NCBI GenBank assembly: GCA_046757965.1
Contig: JBHHZI010000041.1
Coordinates: forward strand, 1-23,147
From: JBHHZI01 sp046757965
GTDB taxonomy: Bacteria > Acidobacteriota > Polarisedimenticolia > SMYD01
DNA length: 23,147 nt
Direction of reading: 5' to 3'
Shown: one piece after another, positions 1-9,695 of the stretch
Position numbering within the stretch: position 1 is the stretch's first letter
How the letters are laid out: the number at the start of each line of letters is the position of its first letter
Position numbers and translations under genes: made by a program
Notes under the pieces: generated by a model
The model's database searches: none
What the model was told of the DNA's origin: nothing
What the model saw: only the letters and a program-made list of their open reading frames with translations

Positions 1-941
1 TCGGCATCGACGCGGTTCATCTGCTCGACCACCTCCACCGCCGTGGCCAGCGCCGCCAGGCCCTCCTCGCCACTGCAGCGCGGCGTGCGCCGCTGCCGTG
101 TGGCGTCGATGAACTCCGCCAGCTCCAGGGCCAGCGGCTCGGCGTCCACCACCCCGAGCATCTTGCCCCGGATCTCCGGGCGGTCGCCACTGCCGGGCAG
201 CAGGGAGTAGCGCATCGCCTCCCTGGCGGCGCAGTCGATGTTGATGTAGGCGTCGGGTTGAAAGATGCGGAGCTTGCGCACCCGACCGAGACTCATGCGC
301 GAGGCGGTCAGGTTCGCCGCGCAGCCGCCGGGAAACCGCAGGCGCGCGTTGGCCAGATCGACCTTGTCCGTCAGCGCGCTCACGCCCACGGCATCCACCG
401 ACACGGGCCGCTCCCCGACCAGGTCGAGCACCGCGTCGATGTCGTGGATCATGACGTCGAGCACCACGTCCACGTCCAGGCTGCGCGGGGTGAACGACGC
501 CAGTCGCTGGGCCTCGATGAAGCCCGGCCGTTTCACATGCGGGCGGGCGGCGGCCAGGGCCGGGTTGAAGCGTTCGGTGTGTCCCACCATCAGTGTCGAC
601 GCATGCCGTGCGGCGAGGTCGACCAGGCGGCGGGCCGCGGCGACATCGGGCGCCAGCGGCTTCTCGACCAGGCAGGCCAGGCCATTCTCCAGTGCCGGCC
701 CGGCCACCGCCAGATGAGCGGCGGTCGGCACCGCCACCGAGACGGCGTCCACCTCGCCGAGCAGGGCATCGACGCTGGCGAACACGCGGCAGTCATGACG
801 GGCAGCGATCTCGGTCGCGCGGTCTCGATCCCGGTCGACGATGCCGACCAGATGCGCGGCCGGGAGGGCCGCATACAGGCGGGCATGGTGCTGCCCGAGG
901 TGCCCGACCCCCACCACACCGACGCGGAGCGCCTCAGCCAC
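1..941 (-). CDS. Gfo/Idh/MocA-family NAD(P)-dependent oxidoreductase, 3' end cut off by the window
   Basis: I translated this frame by hand from a GTG at 941-939; 313 codons are visible with no stop and the gene continues beyond base 1. The N-terminus is a Rossmann fold with the dinucleotide motif GVVGVGHLGQHH (residues 8-19) and an acidic residue after the second strand (VDRDRD, about 35-40). The family's catalytic lysine motif EKPL is at 93-96, followed by GHTERFNP (120-127) and DVMIHDID (162-168), the usual substrate-pocket His/Asp segment. Members oxidise or reduce sugars, often nucleotide sugars. The start lies 3 bases after the lpxA stop, with a GGGTGAG sequence as a possible ribosome site. 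Beside lpxA, a gene of this family can be GnnA, which oxidises the 3-hydroxyl of UDP-GlcNAc for amide-linked lipid A; that role is an inference because no aminotransferase (GnnB) is visible here. An alternative is a general MviM-like dehydrogenase often found in lpx clusters. Confidence 0.85.
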   Translation of the reverse strand, partial: MAEALRVGVVGVGHLGQHHARLYAALPAAHLVGIVDRDRDRATEIAARHDCRVFASVDALLGEVDAVSVAVPTAAHLAVAGPALENGLACLVEKPLAPDVAAARRLVDLAARHASTLMVGHTERFNPALAAARPHVKRPGFIEAQRLASFTPRSLDVDVVLDVMIHDIDAVLDLVGERPVSVDAVGVSALTDKVDLANARLRFPGGCAANLTASRMSLGRVRKLRIFQPDAYINIDCAAREAMRYSLLPGSGDRPEIRGKMLGVVDAEPLALELAEFIDATRQRRTPRCSGEEGLAALATAVEVVEQMNRVDA

Positions 942-944
942 GTC

Positions 945-1724
945 TCACCCGACGACGCCGCGGGTCGATTCCCGCATGAAGGTGATCATCTCGGCCACCT
1001 CCGGGATGTCGCCCCACTCCGCCGCGGCGTGCTCGAGGGCCTCGGTGCGGCTGGTCTTCGACCGGAAGATCATCCGGTACGCCCCGCGCAGCGCCCGCAG
1101 GGAGGACTCGGGGATGCCGAGCCGCTGCAGGCCGATGACATTGATGCCGTGGCCCTCGGCCCGGTTGCCGACGCTCAGCACGTACGGCAGCGCGTCCTGG
1201 GTGACCACCGAGAACCCGCCGATGTAGGCGCGGCGACCGACCCGGCAGAACTGGTGCACGCCGGAGAAGGCGCCGATGGTGGCTCCATCCATCACCGTGA
1301 CATGCCCGGCGAGAGTGGCGCCGTTGGCCATGATCACACCGTTGCCGATCTGGCAGTCATGTCCGACGTGCACCGTCGCCATGAAGAAGTTGTCGTCGCC
1401 GATCCGGGTCACTCCACCGCCGCCGGCGGTGCCGATATGGATGGTGTTGGATTCGCGGAAGCGGTTGTTCTTGCCGATGACGAGGCGCGTGCTCTCCCCC
1501 TTGAACTTCAGATCCTGGGGGTCGCCGCCGATGGAGGAGAACGGCCAGAACCGGCAGCCCGGGCCGATCTCGGTGTGTCCGGAGAGGACCACGTGGCTGT
1601 CGAGACGGCAGTTCGCGCCGATGGACACGTCATCCCCGATGACACAGTACGGCCCGATCTCGACGTTCTCCCCGATGCGGGCCCGGCTCCCGACCACGGC
1701 CGTGTCATGAACGGTGGCGGTCAT
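945..1724 (-). CDS. lpxA: UDP-N-acetylglucosamine O-acyltransferase (first step of lipid A synthesis)
   Basis: The 259-residue product matches the usual LpxA length and is built of left-handed beta-helix hexapeptide repeats (for example VEIGPY, VSIGAN, TEIGPG), with a helical C-terminal part ending in STRGVVG. It transfers a 3-hydroxyacyl chain from acyl carrier protein to UDP-GlcNAc in the cytoplasm. By alignment from memory with the E. coli enzyme (offset 3), the catalytic His125 is His122 here, His122 is His119, Gln73 and Lys76 are Gln70 and Lys73, and the acyl-length residue Gly173 is retained as Gly170, which suggests a long acyl chain. Asn198 is kept as Asn195, but Glu200 is replaced by Ile197. 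The ATG overlaps the fabZ stop as ATGA, so the two are translationally coupled. The Gfo/Idh/MocA gene starts 3 bases downstream, raising the possibility that the acceptor is the 3-amino sugar nucleotide. Confidence 0.97.
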   Translation of the reverse strand: MTATVHDTAVVGSRARIGENVEIGPYCVIGDDVSIGANCRLDSHVVLSGHTEIGPGCRFWPFSSIGGDPQDLKFKGESTRLVIGKNNRFRESNTIHIGTAGGGGVTRIGDDNFFMATVHVGHDCQIGNGVIMANGATLAGHVTVMDGATIGAFSGVHQFCRVGRRAYIGGFSVVTQDALPYVLSVGNRAEGHGINVIGLQRLGIPESSLRALRGAYRMIFRSKTSRTEALEHAAAEWGDIPEVAEMITFMRESTRGVVG

Positions 1725-2185
1725 GGGCCGTCCTCGCGATCGACCATGGCGGACATGATGTCCGCCTCGGCCGCTCGCTGGCCATCGACCGTGGCCTCAC
1801 CGCGCATCTTGCAGGTCCGACTTCTCATGTTGGTGACGGTCAGGGTCATGGTCAGGACATCTCCGGGAACCACCGGCCGCCGGAACCGCGCGTTGTTGAT
1901 GCCGGTGAAGTAGACCAGCTTGCTGTGCCGGTCGGGAACCGCCGACAGCAGCATCACCGCCCCGACCTGCGCCATCGCCTCGATGATGAGCACGCCCGGC
2001 ATGACCGGGTGATTCGGGAAGTGGCCGGCGAAGAACGGTTCGTTGGCGCTGACACACTTGATGCCCACGGCCCGGTGGTCACGCTCGCACTCGACGATCC
2101 GATCGACGAGCAGGAAGGGGTAGCGATGGGGCAGGACATCGAGAATGCCCTGGATGTCGATGACCTGCGTGGCGTTCTCACTCAC
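1721..2185 (-). CDS. fabZ: 3-hydroxyacyl-[acyl-carrier-protein] dehydratase FabZ
   Basis: The product is a single hot-dog domain of 154 residues, normal for FabZ. It dehydrates 3-hydroxyacyl-ACP in fatty acid elongation and so competes with LpxA and LpxD for the same hydroxyacyl-ACP pool, which is why it commonly sits between them. The signature HRYPFLLVDRI is at residues 20-30. The catalytic His and Glu are His55 (AGHFPNHPVMPG) and Glu69 (LIIEAMAQ). I chose the GTG at 2185-2183 (protein start VSENATQVIDIQ) because the open frame further upstream (to 2293) lies wholly inside lpxD and translates to low-quality Arg/Trp/Cys-rich sequence. With this start, the gene overlaps the lpxD end by 8 bases and the lpxA start by 4. 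Confidence 0.95.
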   Translation of the reverse strand: MSENATQVIDIQGILDVLPHRYPFLLVDRIVECERDHRAVGIKCVSANEPFFAGHFPNHPVMPGVLIIEAMAQVGAVMLLSAVPDRHSKLVYFTGINNARFRRPVVPGDVLTMTLTVTNMRSRTCKMRGEATVDGQRAAEADIMSAMVDREDGP

Positions 2186-3194
2186 TCTCGCGCTCCTCCT
2201 TCTCCAGCCGCGACACCCGCGCCAGCAGGCGCGGCAGACGGGACACCGCGGCGGTGGCCCGACGCCACCGGCTGATCTCGACGGCCGGCACACCGGCCAC
2301 CGTGACGCCCGCCTTCACGTCCTTGGTGACCGCGCTCTTGGCCGCCACCCTCACGCCGTCGCCGAGACGCACGTGGCCGACGATGCCGCTCTGGCCCGCC
2401 ATCATCACACTCCGGCCGAGGCGTGTCGAGCCGGAGATCCCGGCCTGGGCGGCCAGCAGGCAGTTCTCCCCCAGTTGAACGTTGTGGGCGACCTGGACGA
2501 GATTGTCGATGCGCGTCCCCCGGCCGATGCGGGTGTCACCCAGGGCGCCGCGATCGATGCAGACGCCGGCGCCGATCTCCACGTCGTCCTCGATCAGAAC
2601 GGAGCCGATCTGGGGAACCTTCACCGGGGTGGCGCCGTCCAGGGCATAACCGAAGCCGTCCGACCCCACCACCACACCGGCATGGAGGATGACCCGGTCC
2701 CCCAGCCGTACGCCCGCATAGAGCGTCACCTGCGGATACAGGATGACATCGTCTCCGATCACCACGCCCTCGCCGATCACCACGCCGGGATGCACGCGGA
2801 TGCGATCCCCGAGGCGACAGCCGGCACCGATGACCACCGCGGGGCCGATGTCGGGCGTCGCGCCGATCCACGTGTCCTCGCCGACCACCGCCTGCGGGCT
2901 CACCCCTCGGGCCGGGGCAGGCGGCGCGGCGAACAGCGCCACCGTGTGGGCCCATGCCAGGTACGGATCGGCCACCCGCACCACATCGCGATCGCCCAGT
3001 TTCTCGTCGATGCCGACGAGGAGAGCGCCTGCCGACGAGGCGCGCGCCGCCCGCCGGTAGCGCGGGTTGGCCAGGAAGGAGATCTCCGCCGCACCGGCGA
3101 CGTCGAGCGCGGCCACGCCGGTGATCCGGCGCTCCGGGTCGCCCTCGAGCCTGCCCGAGACAGCCGCGGCGATGTCGGCCAGCCGGCGCGACAT
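2178..3194 (-). CDS. lpxD: UDP-3-O-(3-hydroxyacyl)glucosamine N-acyltransferase (third step of lipid A synthesis)
   Basis: The 338-residue protein has the LpxD layout: an N-terminal nucleotide-binding domain (about 1-100, with DVAGAAEISFLANPRY at 31-46), a left-handed beta-helix of hexapeptide repeats (about 101-300), and a C-terminal helical tail ending EKEERESE. The catalytic histidine is His237 in LVQVAHNVQLGEN, matching E. coli His239, and the FGYA segment near 181 is the usual substrate-binding stretch. The enzyme adds the N-linked hydroxyacyl chain to the deacetylated LpxA product in the cytoplasm. LpxC, which acts between LpxA and LpxD, is not in this window. The ATG at 3194 lies 5 bases after the ompH stop, and the 3' end overlaps fabZ by 8 bases. 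Confidence 0.97.
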   Translation of the reverse strand: MSRRLADIAAAVSGRLEGDPERRITGVAALDVAGAAEISFLANPRYRRAARASSAGALLVGIDEKLGDRDVVRVADPYLAWAHTVALFAAPPAPARGVSPQAVVGEDTWIGATPDIGPAVVIGAGCRLGDRIRVHPGVVIGEGVVIGDDVILYPQVTLYAGVRLGDRVILHAGVVVGSDGFGYALDGATPVKVPQIGSVLIEDDVEIGAGVCIDRGALGDTRIGRGTRIDNLVQVAHNVQLGENCLLAAQAGISGSTRLGRSVMMAGQSGIVGHVRLGDGVRVAAKSAVTKDVKAGVTVAGVPAVEISRWRRATAAVSRLPRLLARVSRLEKEERESE

Positions 3195-3199
3195 GGTCG

Positions 3200-3763
3200 T
3201 TACTCGCCCGCCGCCGCGTCCGTCGCCGGGTACTTGCTGTTGAACCGCTCGATGATCAGGTCGGTGATGTCGATGGACGGCGAGGCAAACACCGCCTGCG
3301 TCTTCTTCTCGAGGATCAGCGAGTAGCCGTTCTCCCGGCCCACCTCCGCCACCACGGCGAGCAGCTTGCGATTGAGCTGGGACTGGACGTCCTCGACCTC
3401 GATGCGCAGGTTGTTGCTGGCTTCCTGCCGGAGGCTGTCCAGTTCCACCAGCTTGCGCTGCAGCGACTTCTGCAGCTCGCCCTTCTTGTCGTCCGAGAGA
3501 GTGAACTCCCCTTCCCGCAGCTTCTGCTGCAGGAGGCGGCCCTCGGCCTCCTTGTCATCCACCGACTGCTTCAGCTCGGTACGCCTGGCCTCGAGCATGC
3601 GCTGCAGCCGCCGGCCCTCGGACGAGCCCTCGAACACCTCCTTCGAGTCGAAGACCCCGACCTTCAGGACCTCCTGGGCACGAGCCGGACGACTCGCTCC
3701 CCAGCTTCCCACGGCGAGAATCGCCACACCGACCAGCGCCGAGGCGTTCAGCTTCTTGATCAT
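3200..3763 (-). CDS. ompH: OmpH/Skp-family periplasmic chaperone
   Basis: The 187-residue product has a clear signal peptide (MIKKLN, hydrophobic core ASALVGVAILAVGSWG, cleavage near ARA-Q at about 29/30). Mature sequence begins with the family hallmark LKVGVFDSKEVFEGSSEGRR, followed by a long charged, heptad-like helical arm (about 45-125) and a C-terminal segment VVAEVGRENGYSLILEKK. Skp trimers hold unfolded outer-membrane proteins in the periplasm and hand them to the BAM complex. Its place directly after bamA and before lpxD is the classic order. A GGGAGAAGG ribosome site precedes the ATG at 3763. The gap of 89 bases to bamA contains a perfect palindrome, so ompH may be expressed differently from bamA. 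Confidence 0.93.
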   Translation of the reverse strand: MIKKLNASALVGVAILAVGSWGASRPARAQEVLKVGVFDSKEVFEGSSEGRRLQRMLEARRTELKQSVDDKEAEGRLLQQKLREGEFTLSDDKKGELQKSLQRKLVELDSLRQEASNNLRIEVEDVQSQLNRKLLAVVAEVGRENGYSLILEKKTQAVFASPSIDITDLIIERFNSKYPATDAAAGE

Positions 3764-3828
3764 GCCTTCTCTCCCACTCTTGTTCGATTCGTTGACGCCG
3801 CCCGGTGGGCAGCCACCTGGTCTCCACC

Positions 3829-3850
3829 CGGGAGCGCCCGGGCGCTCCCG
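3829..3850. repeat. Perfect 22-base palindrome between bamA and ompH
   Basis: The two 11-base halves are exact reverse complements (half-site CGGGAGCGCCC; centre CCCGGG). It lies 3-24 bases beyond the bamA stop codon on the transcribed (minus) strand. In RNA it could form a GC-only hairpin with a stem of about 9 pairs. No run of T follows it, so it is not a convincing intrinsic terminator; an mRNA-stability or attenuation hairpin protecting the bamA message is a reasonable reading. A second, weaker hairpin (GGTGG-GCAG-CCACC) lies at 3804-3817. Confidence 0.5.
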
Positions 3851-3852
3851 CT

Positions 3853-6429
3853 CTAGAACGGGAATCCGATGGAGAACTGGAACGAGTTAACCGCATCGAA
3901 CGGCTGCTCGTCCAGCACACGGCCGAAGATCAGGCGCATCGGCGCCTGGAAGATCGGCAGGAAGAACCTCAGCTCGAGCCCGGCCGAATACCTCAGATCC
4001 CCGAGATCGAAGCCGCCGGCCTCGTCCAGAAACGAGTTCCCGGCGTCGAGGAACAGGGCCACATCCATGGCCTGGGAGAGCCGCGCGACGTATTCGGTCT
4101 GGGCGAGAAAGAAGCTGTCGCCACCCACCTGCGCCAGCGGGATCCCGATCACGTTGCCCTCGTTGTCCACCACCGGCTCCACCCCGGCCACCGGACCGAA
4201 CGGCGCGAGACTGCGCGTCTGGAAGACGCGCGGGCCGCGGGTGTCCCCGCCGAGGAAGAAGCGCTCGGAGCGCGGCACACGGTGTCCGGAGATGCCCTCG
4301 ATGAAACCGACCTCGGAGTGCAGGGCGAAGAATGTCTTCTTGAACGCCGGCAGGTACCAGGTGGCGGAGACCTGCGGCTTGATGAACTCGTTGTCCCCGC
4401 CGAGAAACGAGCCGGTGAGCTGTGTGCTGGCGCGCAGGCGAAATCCCTTGTTGGGCCGGAACGGGTTGTTGATGGTGTTGTGCAGAAAGACCGGCACCAG
4501 CGTCGAGTTGGTCGTCTTCACGCCGTTGGGGATCGGCGTCCCCGTCTCTCCGGCGACCAGGGCCGCCAGATCGAGATTCTCCAGGCCGAAGGTGGGATCG
4601 CCCGGCGTGACGAAGAAGATGTTGCCGCCGAACTCATCGAAGCGCACGTTGCGGTAGGTCACCGAGTAGGTCGTGAAGTTGCCGATCCGCTGGCCGAACA
4701 GCAGCGAGAAACCCGAGGAATCCCGGGAGAAATCCCCGAAGTCGAGTTCTCGCCGGAAGATGGAGCCACCGACGGTGTTGTTGGAGCCGAGAAAAAACGG
4801 CTCGGTGAAGGACAGGTTGACGAGCTGGGAGAGCCCCCCCGCCTGGATCGACGCGGTCAGGATCTCACCCCGGCCGAGGAAATTCCGGGTCGAGTACGAG
4901 CCCTGGAAGAACGCGCCCTCCACGCCGGAGAAACCGCCGCCCACCTGGACCTCGTTGCGGCCCTGCTCCGTTCCCTCGATCCTCGCGTCCAGCTCGCTCT
5001 TGCCCGGCACCGGCGTGATCACCGGTTCCCGCGCCAGCGCCCAGTAACCGAGCTGGTTGATCTTCGTCAGGCCGATCTGCCACAGGCGCGTGTTGAACAC
5101 GTCGCCCTCGGCCACGGGAAGTTCGCGGCGGAGCACCCGGTCCTTGGTGGTCGTGTTGCCGACGAACTCCACCCGGTGCAGGCGGTACTGCTCCCCCTCG
5201 TCGACCGCCACGGTGACATCCGCCACGAAGCCCGGCTGCCTGGCGATCTGACGGCTCGAGGCCACGTAGAAGTAGCCGCGCTGGCCGTAGAGCGCCTCGA
5301 TGCTGTCCAGCCCGCGCTTCAGCGCGTCGGCGTTGAACACCGCGCCGGTGCGCAACGGCACGAGCGGCCGCAGAACCGACTCCGGGTAGATGGTGTTGCC
5401 GGACACGGAGATCTTGCCGACGCGATACTGGGGGCCCTCGACCAGCGGCACGGTGATGACCGCCCGGCGCTTGGGCGGCAGATGCTTGGCCGCTTTCTTG
5501 TCGTATGCCGCCCGCCGCTTCGCCTCCTTCTGCCGGCGCTTCGCCGCGTGCTTCGATGATTCGTCCGGCGGCACCGGCAGCGGGACGTACGGTGGCAGGG
5601 CCTTCTTCTCCTTCTTCTTTTTCTTGTCGATGAACTCGACGATGGGAGCCTTGATCTGGAGATCGATATGTCCGCGCGCCTGGTAGGCGGAGCGGATCGA
5701 TTCCAGCTCCTGCGCGAAGCGATCCGGGTGGTAGAGATCCTTCTTGGAAAACGCCCCCTTGAACCCGGTCTCGATGGTGTGCGGCATCAGGTTCCGGAGC
5801 GCCCGGTCCGAGAACATCTCGTTGCCCTCGAAGTCGATCTTCTTCATCAGGGTCTTGGCGCCTGGATGGATCACGAAGAGCACCGACTGGCCGTTCTCCC
5901 CCACCGGCGTGATCTGCGCCTTGACGGTGGTGCCCAGGAAGCCCTTCTCCTCGTGGAGCCGCTTGACCGCCTCCTCGACCGACCGGATCTGCGCGCGGTC
6001 CAGGGGCTGGTTGAGAGAGACCGACAGGCTCCTCTCGCGCAGGCGATCATCGATGGCGCTCTGCGACACCACGGCGCTCTTGGAAAACGACACCTTCAGG
6101 ACCACCGGCCGCTCGACCACGTGGAACACGACCACCTTGCCGCCCGGCGCGTCGATGGTCTCGACCCAGAGATCGTCGAAGACGCCCGACGCCCAGAGCG
6201 CGCGGAACTGGCGGCGTATCGCCGCCTCGTCGTAGTCCTGCTTCGAGCGCAGGCTGGTGAGCCGGAAGAAGGCCGCATCGGAGATGCGCCGGTTCCCCTC
6301 CACCCTCACGTCGACGATGATCGGCGTGGCATCCGGGGAGACGGCCTGCGCCATCGCCGCGGCCGCGAGGGCGGCGCCGAGCCAGAACAGCAGGACGGAC
6401 TTGATTGCGCTTCGAGCCCCGATGGCCAT
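3853..6429 (-). CDS. bamA: Outer-membrane protein assembly factor BamA (Omp85 family)
   Basis: BamA is the outer-membrane insertase that folds beta-barrel proteins. From the ATG at 6429 the protein has 858 residues: a signal peptide ending near AMAQA (about 27), five POTRA domains (about 36-107, 110-192, 193-333, 334-412, 415-487), and a C-terminal 16-strand barrel (about 492-858) ending in Phe (FQFSIGFPF), the normal beta-signal. A GTG at 6438 would add three residues; I prefer ATG because GAGG precedes it, although the spacing is short. Two oddities are visible. POTRA3 carries a Lys/Arg-rich insertion (about 268-321: IDKKKKKEKK, then a proline stretch, then KRRQKEAKRRAAYDKK) in the loop before the strand AVITVPLVEG. 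The loop 6 region reads RFFLGGDTRGPRVF (about 722-735) instead of the common (V/I)RG(F/Y). The gene lies 49 bases after clpC and upstream of ompH. Confidence 0.96.
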   Translation of the reverse strand: MAIGARSAIKSVLLFWLGAALAAAAMAQAVSPDATPIIVDVRVEGNRRISDAAFFRLTSLRSKQDYDEAAIRRQFRALWASGVFDDLWVETIDAPGGKVVVFHVVERPVVLKVSFSKSAVVSQSAIDDRLRERSLSVSLNQPLDRAQIRSVEEAVKRLHEEKGFLGTTVKAQITPVGENGQSVLFVIHPGAKTLMKKIDFEGNEMFSDRALRNLMPHTIETGFKGAFSKKDLYHPDRFAQELESIRSAYQARGHIDLQIKAPIVEFIDKKKKKEKKALPPYVPLPVPPDESSKHAAKRRQKEAKRRAAYDKKAAKHLPPKRRAVITVPLVEGPQYRVGKISVSGNTIYPESVLRPLVPLRTGAVFNADALKRGLDSIEALYGQRGYFYVASSRQIARQPGFVADVTVAVDEGEQYRLHRVEFVGNTTTKDRVLRRELPVAEGDVFNTRLWQIGLTKINQLGYWALAREPVITPVPGKSELDARIEGTEQGRNEVQVGGGFSGVEGAFFQGSYSTRNFLGRGEILTASIQAGGLSQLVNLSFTEPFFLGSNNTVGGSIFRRELDFGDFSRDSSGFSLLFGQRIGNFTTYSVTYRNVRFDEFGGNIFFVTPGDPTFGLENLDLAALVAGETGTPIPNGVKTTNSTLVPVFLHNTINNPFRPNKGFRLRASTQLTGSFLGGDNEFIKPQVSATWYLPAFKKTFFALHSEVGFIEGISGHRVPRSERFFLGGDTRGPRVFQTRSLAPFGPVAGVEPVVDNEGNVIGIPLAQVGGDSFFLAQTEYVARLSQAMDVALFLDAGNSFLDEAGGFDLGDLRYSAGLELRFFLPIFQAPMRLIFGRVLDEQPFDAVNSFQFSIGFPF

Positions 6430-6478
6430 TCGCCTCACGCACCCGTCAGGGCCCGACGGGAACTGGACCGACCCGTGG

Positions 6479-8938
<2,460 letters not shown>

Positions 8939-8966
8939 CTCGGAAACGCCCTCCGGTCCCGGCCAT

Positions 8967-9695
8967 TCAGACCGTTTCGCGGCTGGATCGGACGATCTCG
9001 ACCCGATCCGGGGCGAAGCGGCCCCTTTCTGTGAGATGGACGATCCTATCACACCGTCTGGCCAGCTCCGGGGAGTGCGTCACGAGCACGAGGCTGAATC
9101 TGCGGTGTTCATGCACCTTCCACAGGCGGTCGATGACCTGCTCGGCGGTGCGCGGATCCAGGTTGCCGGTGGGCTCGTCCGCCAGCACCACCGCCGGCTC
9201 CGGGGCCAGGGCACGCGCCAGCGCCACGCGTTGCTGCTCGCCGCCGGAGAGCTCGGCGGGAAAATGATGCGAGCGACCCGCCAGACCCAGATCGCCGAGG
9301 ATCTCCTTCACCCGGTGTCGCGCCTCCACCGGATCGGCGCGGGCGATCGAAAACGGCATCAGGACATTCTCCTCGGCGGTGAACTCCGGCAGCAGATGAT
9401 GGAACTGGAAGACGTGGCCCACCCGGCGGTTGCGCAGGCGGGCGCGCTCGTCCGGGCCGAGGTCGGCGAGATCGATGCCTTCCAGGACCACATGGCCGGC
9501 ATCGGGGCGGTCAAGACCTCCGAGCAGGTGCAGGAGCGTCGACTTGCCCACCCCGGACGCGCCGGTCACCGCCAGCAGCTCACCGGTCGCCAGCTCCAGA
9601 TTCACGCCGTCGAGCACCGTCAGCCGGCCCGCTCCCGACGGGTAGGTCTTGACGAGATCCCGGCAGAGCAGCACCGGCGAGACGAGTTCACTCAT
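8967..9695 (-). CDS. lolD: LolD-type ABC transporter ATP-binding protein (lipoprotein release)
   Basis: The 242-residue protein is a complete ABC ATPase: Walker A GASGVGKST (45-53), Q-loop Gln97 in HVFQFHHLLPEFTAEENV, signature LSGGEQQ (149-155), Walker B VVLADE (169-174) with the D-loop GNLD, and the switch histidine in VLVTHS. The segment FQFHHLLPEFTAEENVLMP is characteristic of the LolD/MacB branch. With LolC it powers extraction of lipoproteins from the inner membrane for delivery to the outer membrane. The ATG at 9695 overlaps the lolC stop by 8 bases, so the pair is coupled. A longer frame reaching 10028 is antisense-free overlap inside lolC and is not needed for the family alignment. 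Confidence 0.94.
   Translation of the reverse strand: MSELVSPVLLCRDLVKTYPSGAGRLTVLDGVNLELATGELLAVTGASGVGKSTLLHLLGGLDRPDAGHVVLEGIDLADLGPDERARLRNRRVGHVFQFHHLLPEFTAEENVLMPFSIARADPVEARHRVKEILGDLGLAGRSHHFPAELSGGEQQRVALARALAPEPAVVLADEPTGNLDPRTAEQVIDRLWKVHEHRRFSLVLVTHSPELARRCDRIVHLTERGRFAPDRVEIVRSSRETV

Noticed and set aside
258..1913. A 551-codon open frame on the plus strand opposite the oxidoreductase, lpxA and fabZ
   Set aside because: It crosses three well-supported genes on the other strand and has a His/Asp/Gly-rich composition typical of a reversed frame.
3805..5559. A 584-codon open frame on the plus strand opposite bamA
   Set aside because: Shadow of bamA; its sequence is rich in Arg, Glu, Gly and His without any recognisable domain.
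8939..9052. N-terminal extension of ClpC
   Set aside because: The added residues are not ClpC-like and overlap the end of lolD; the conserved start MLEKFTEKAKR fits the ATG at 8938.
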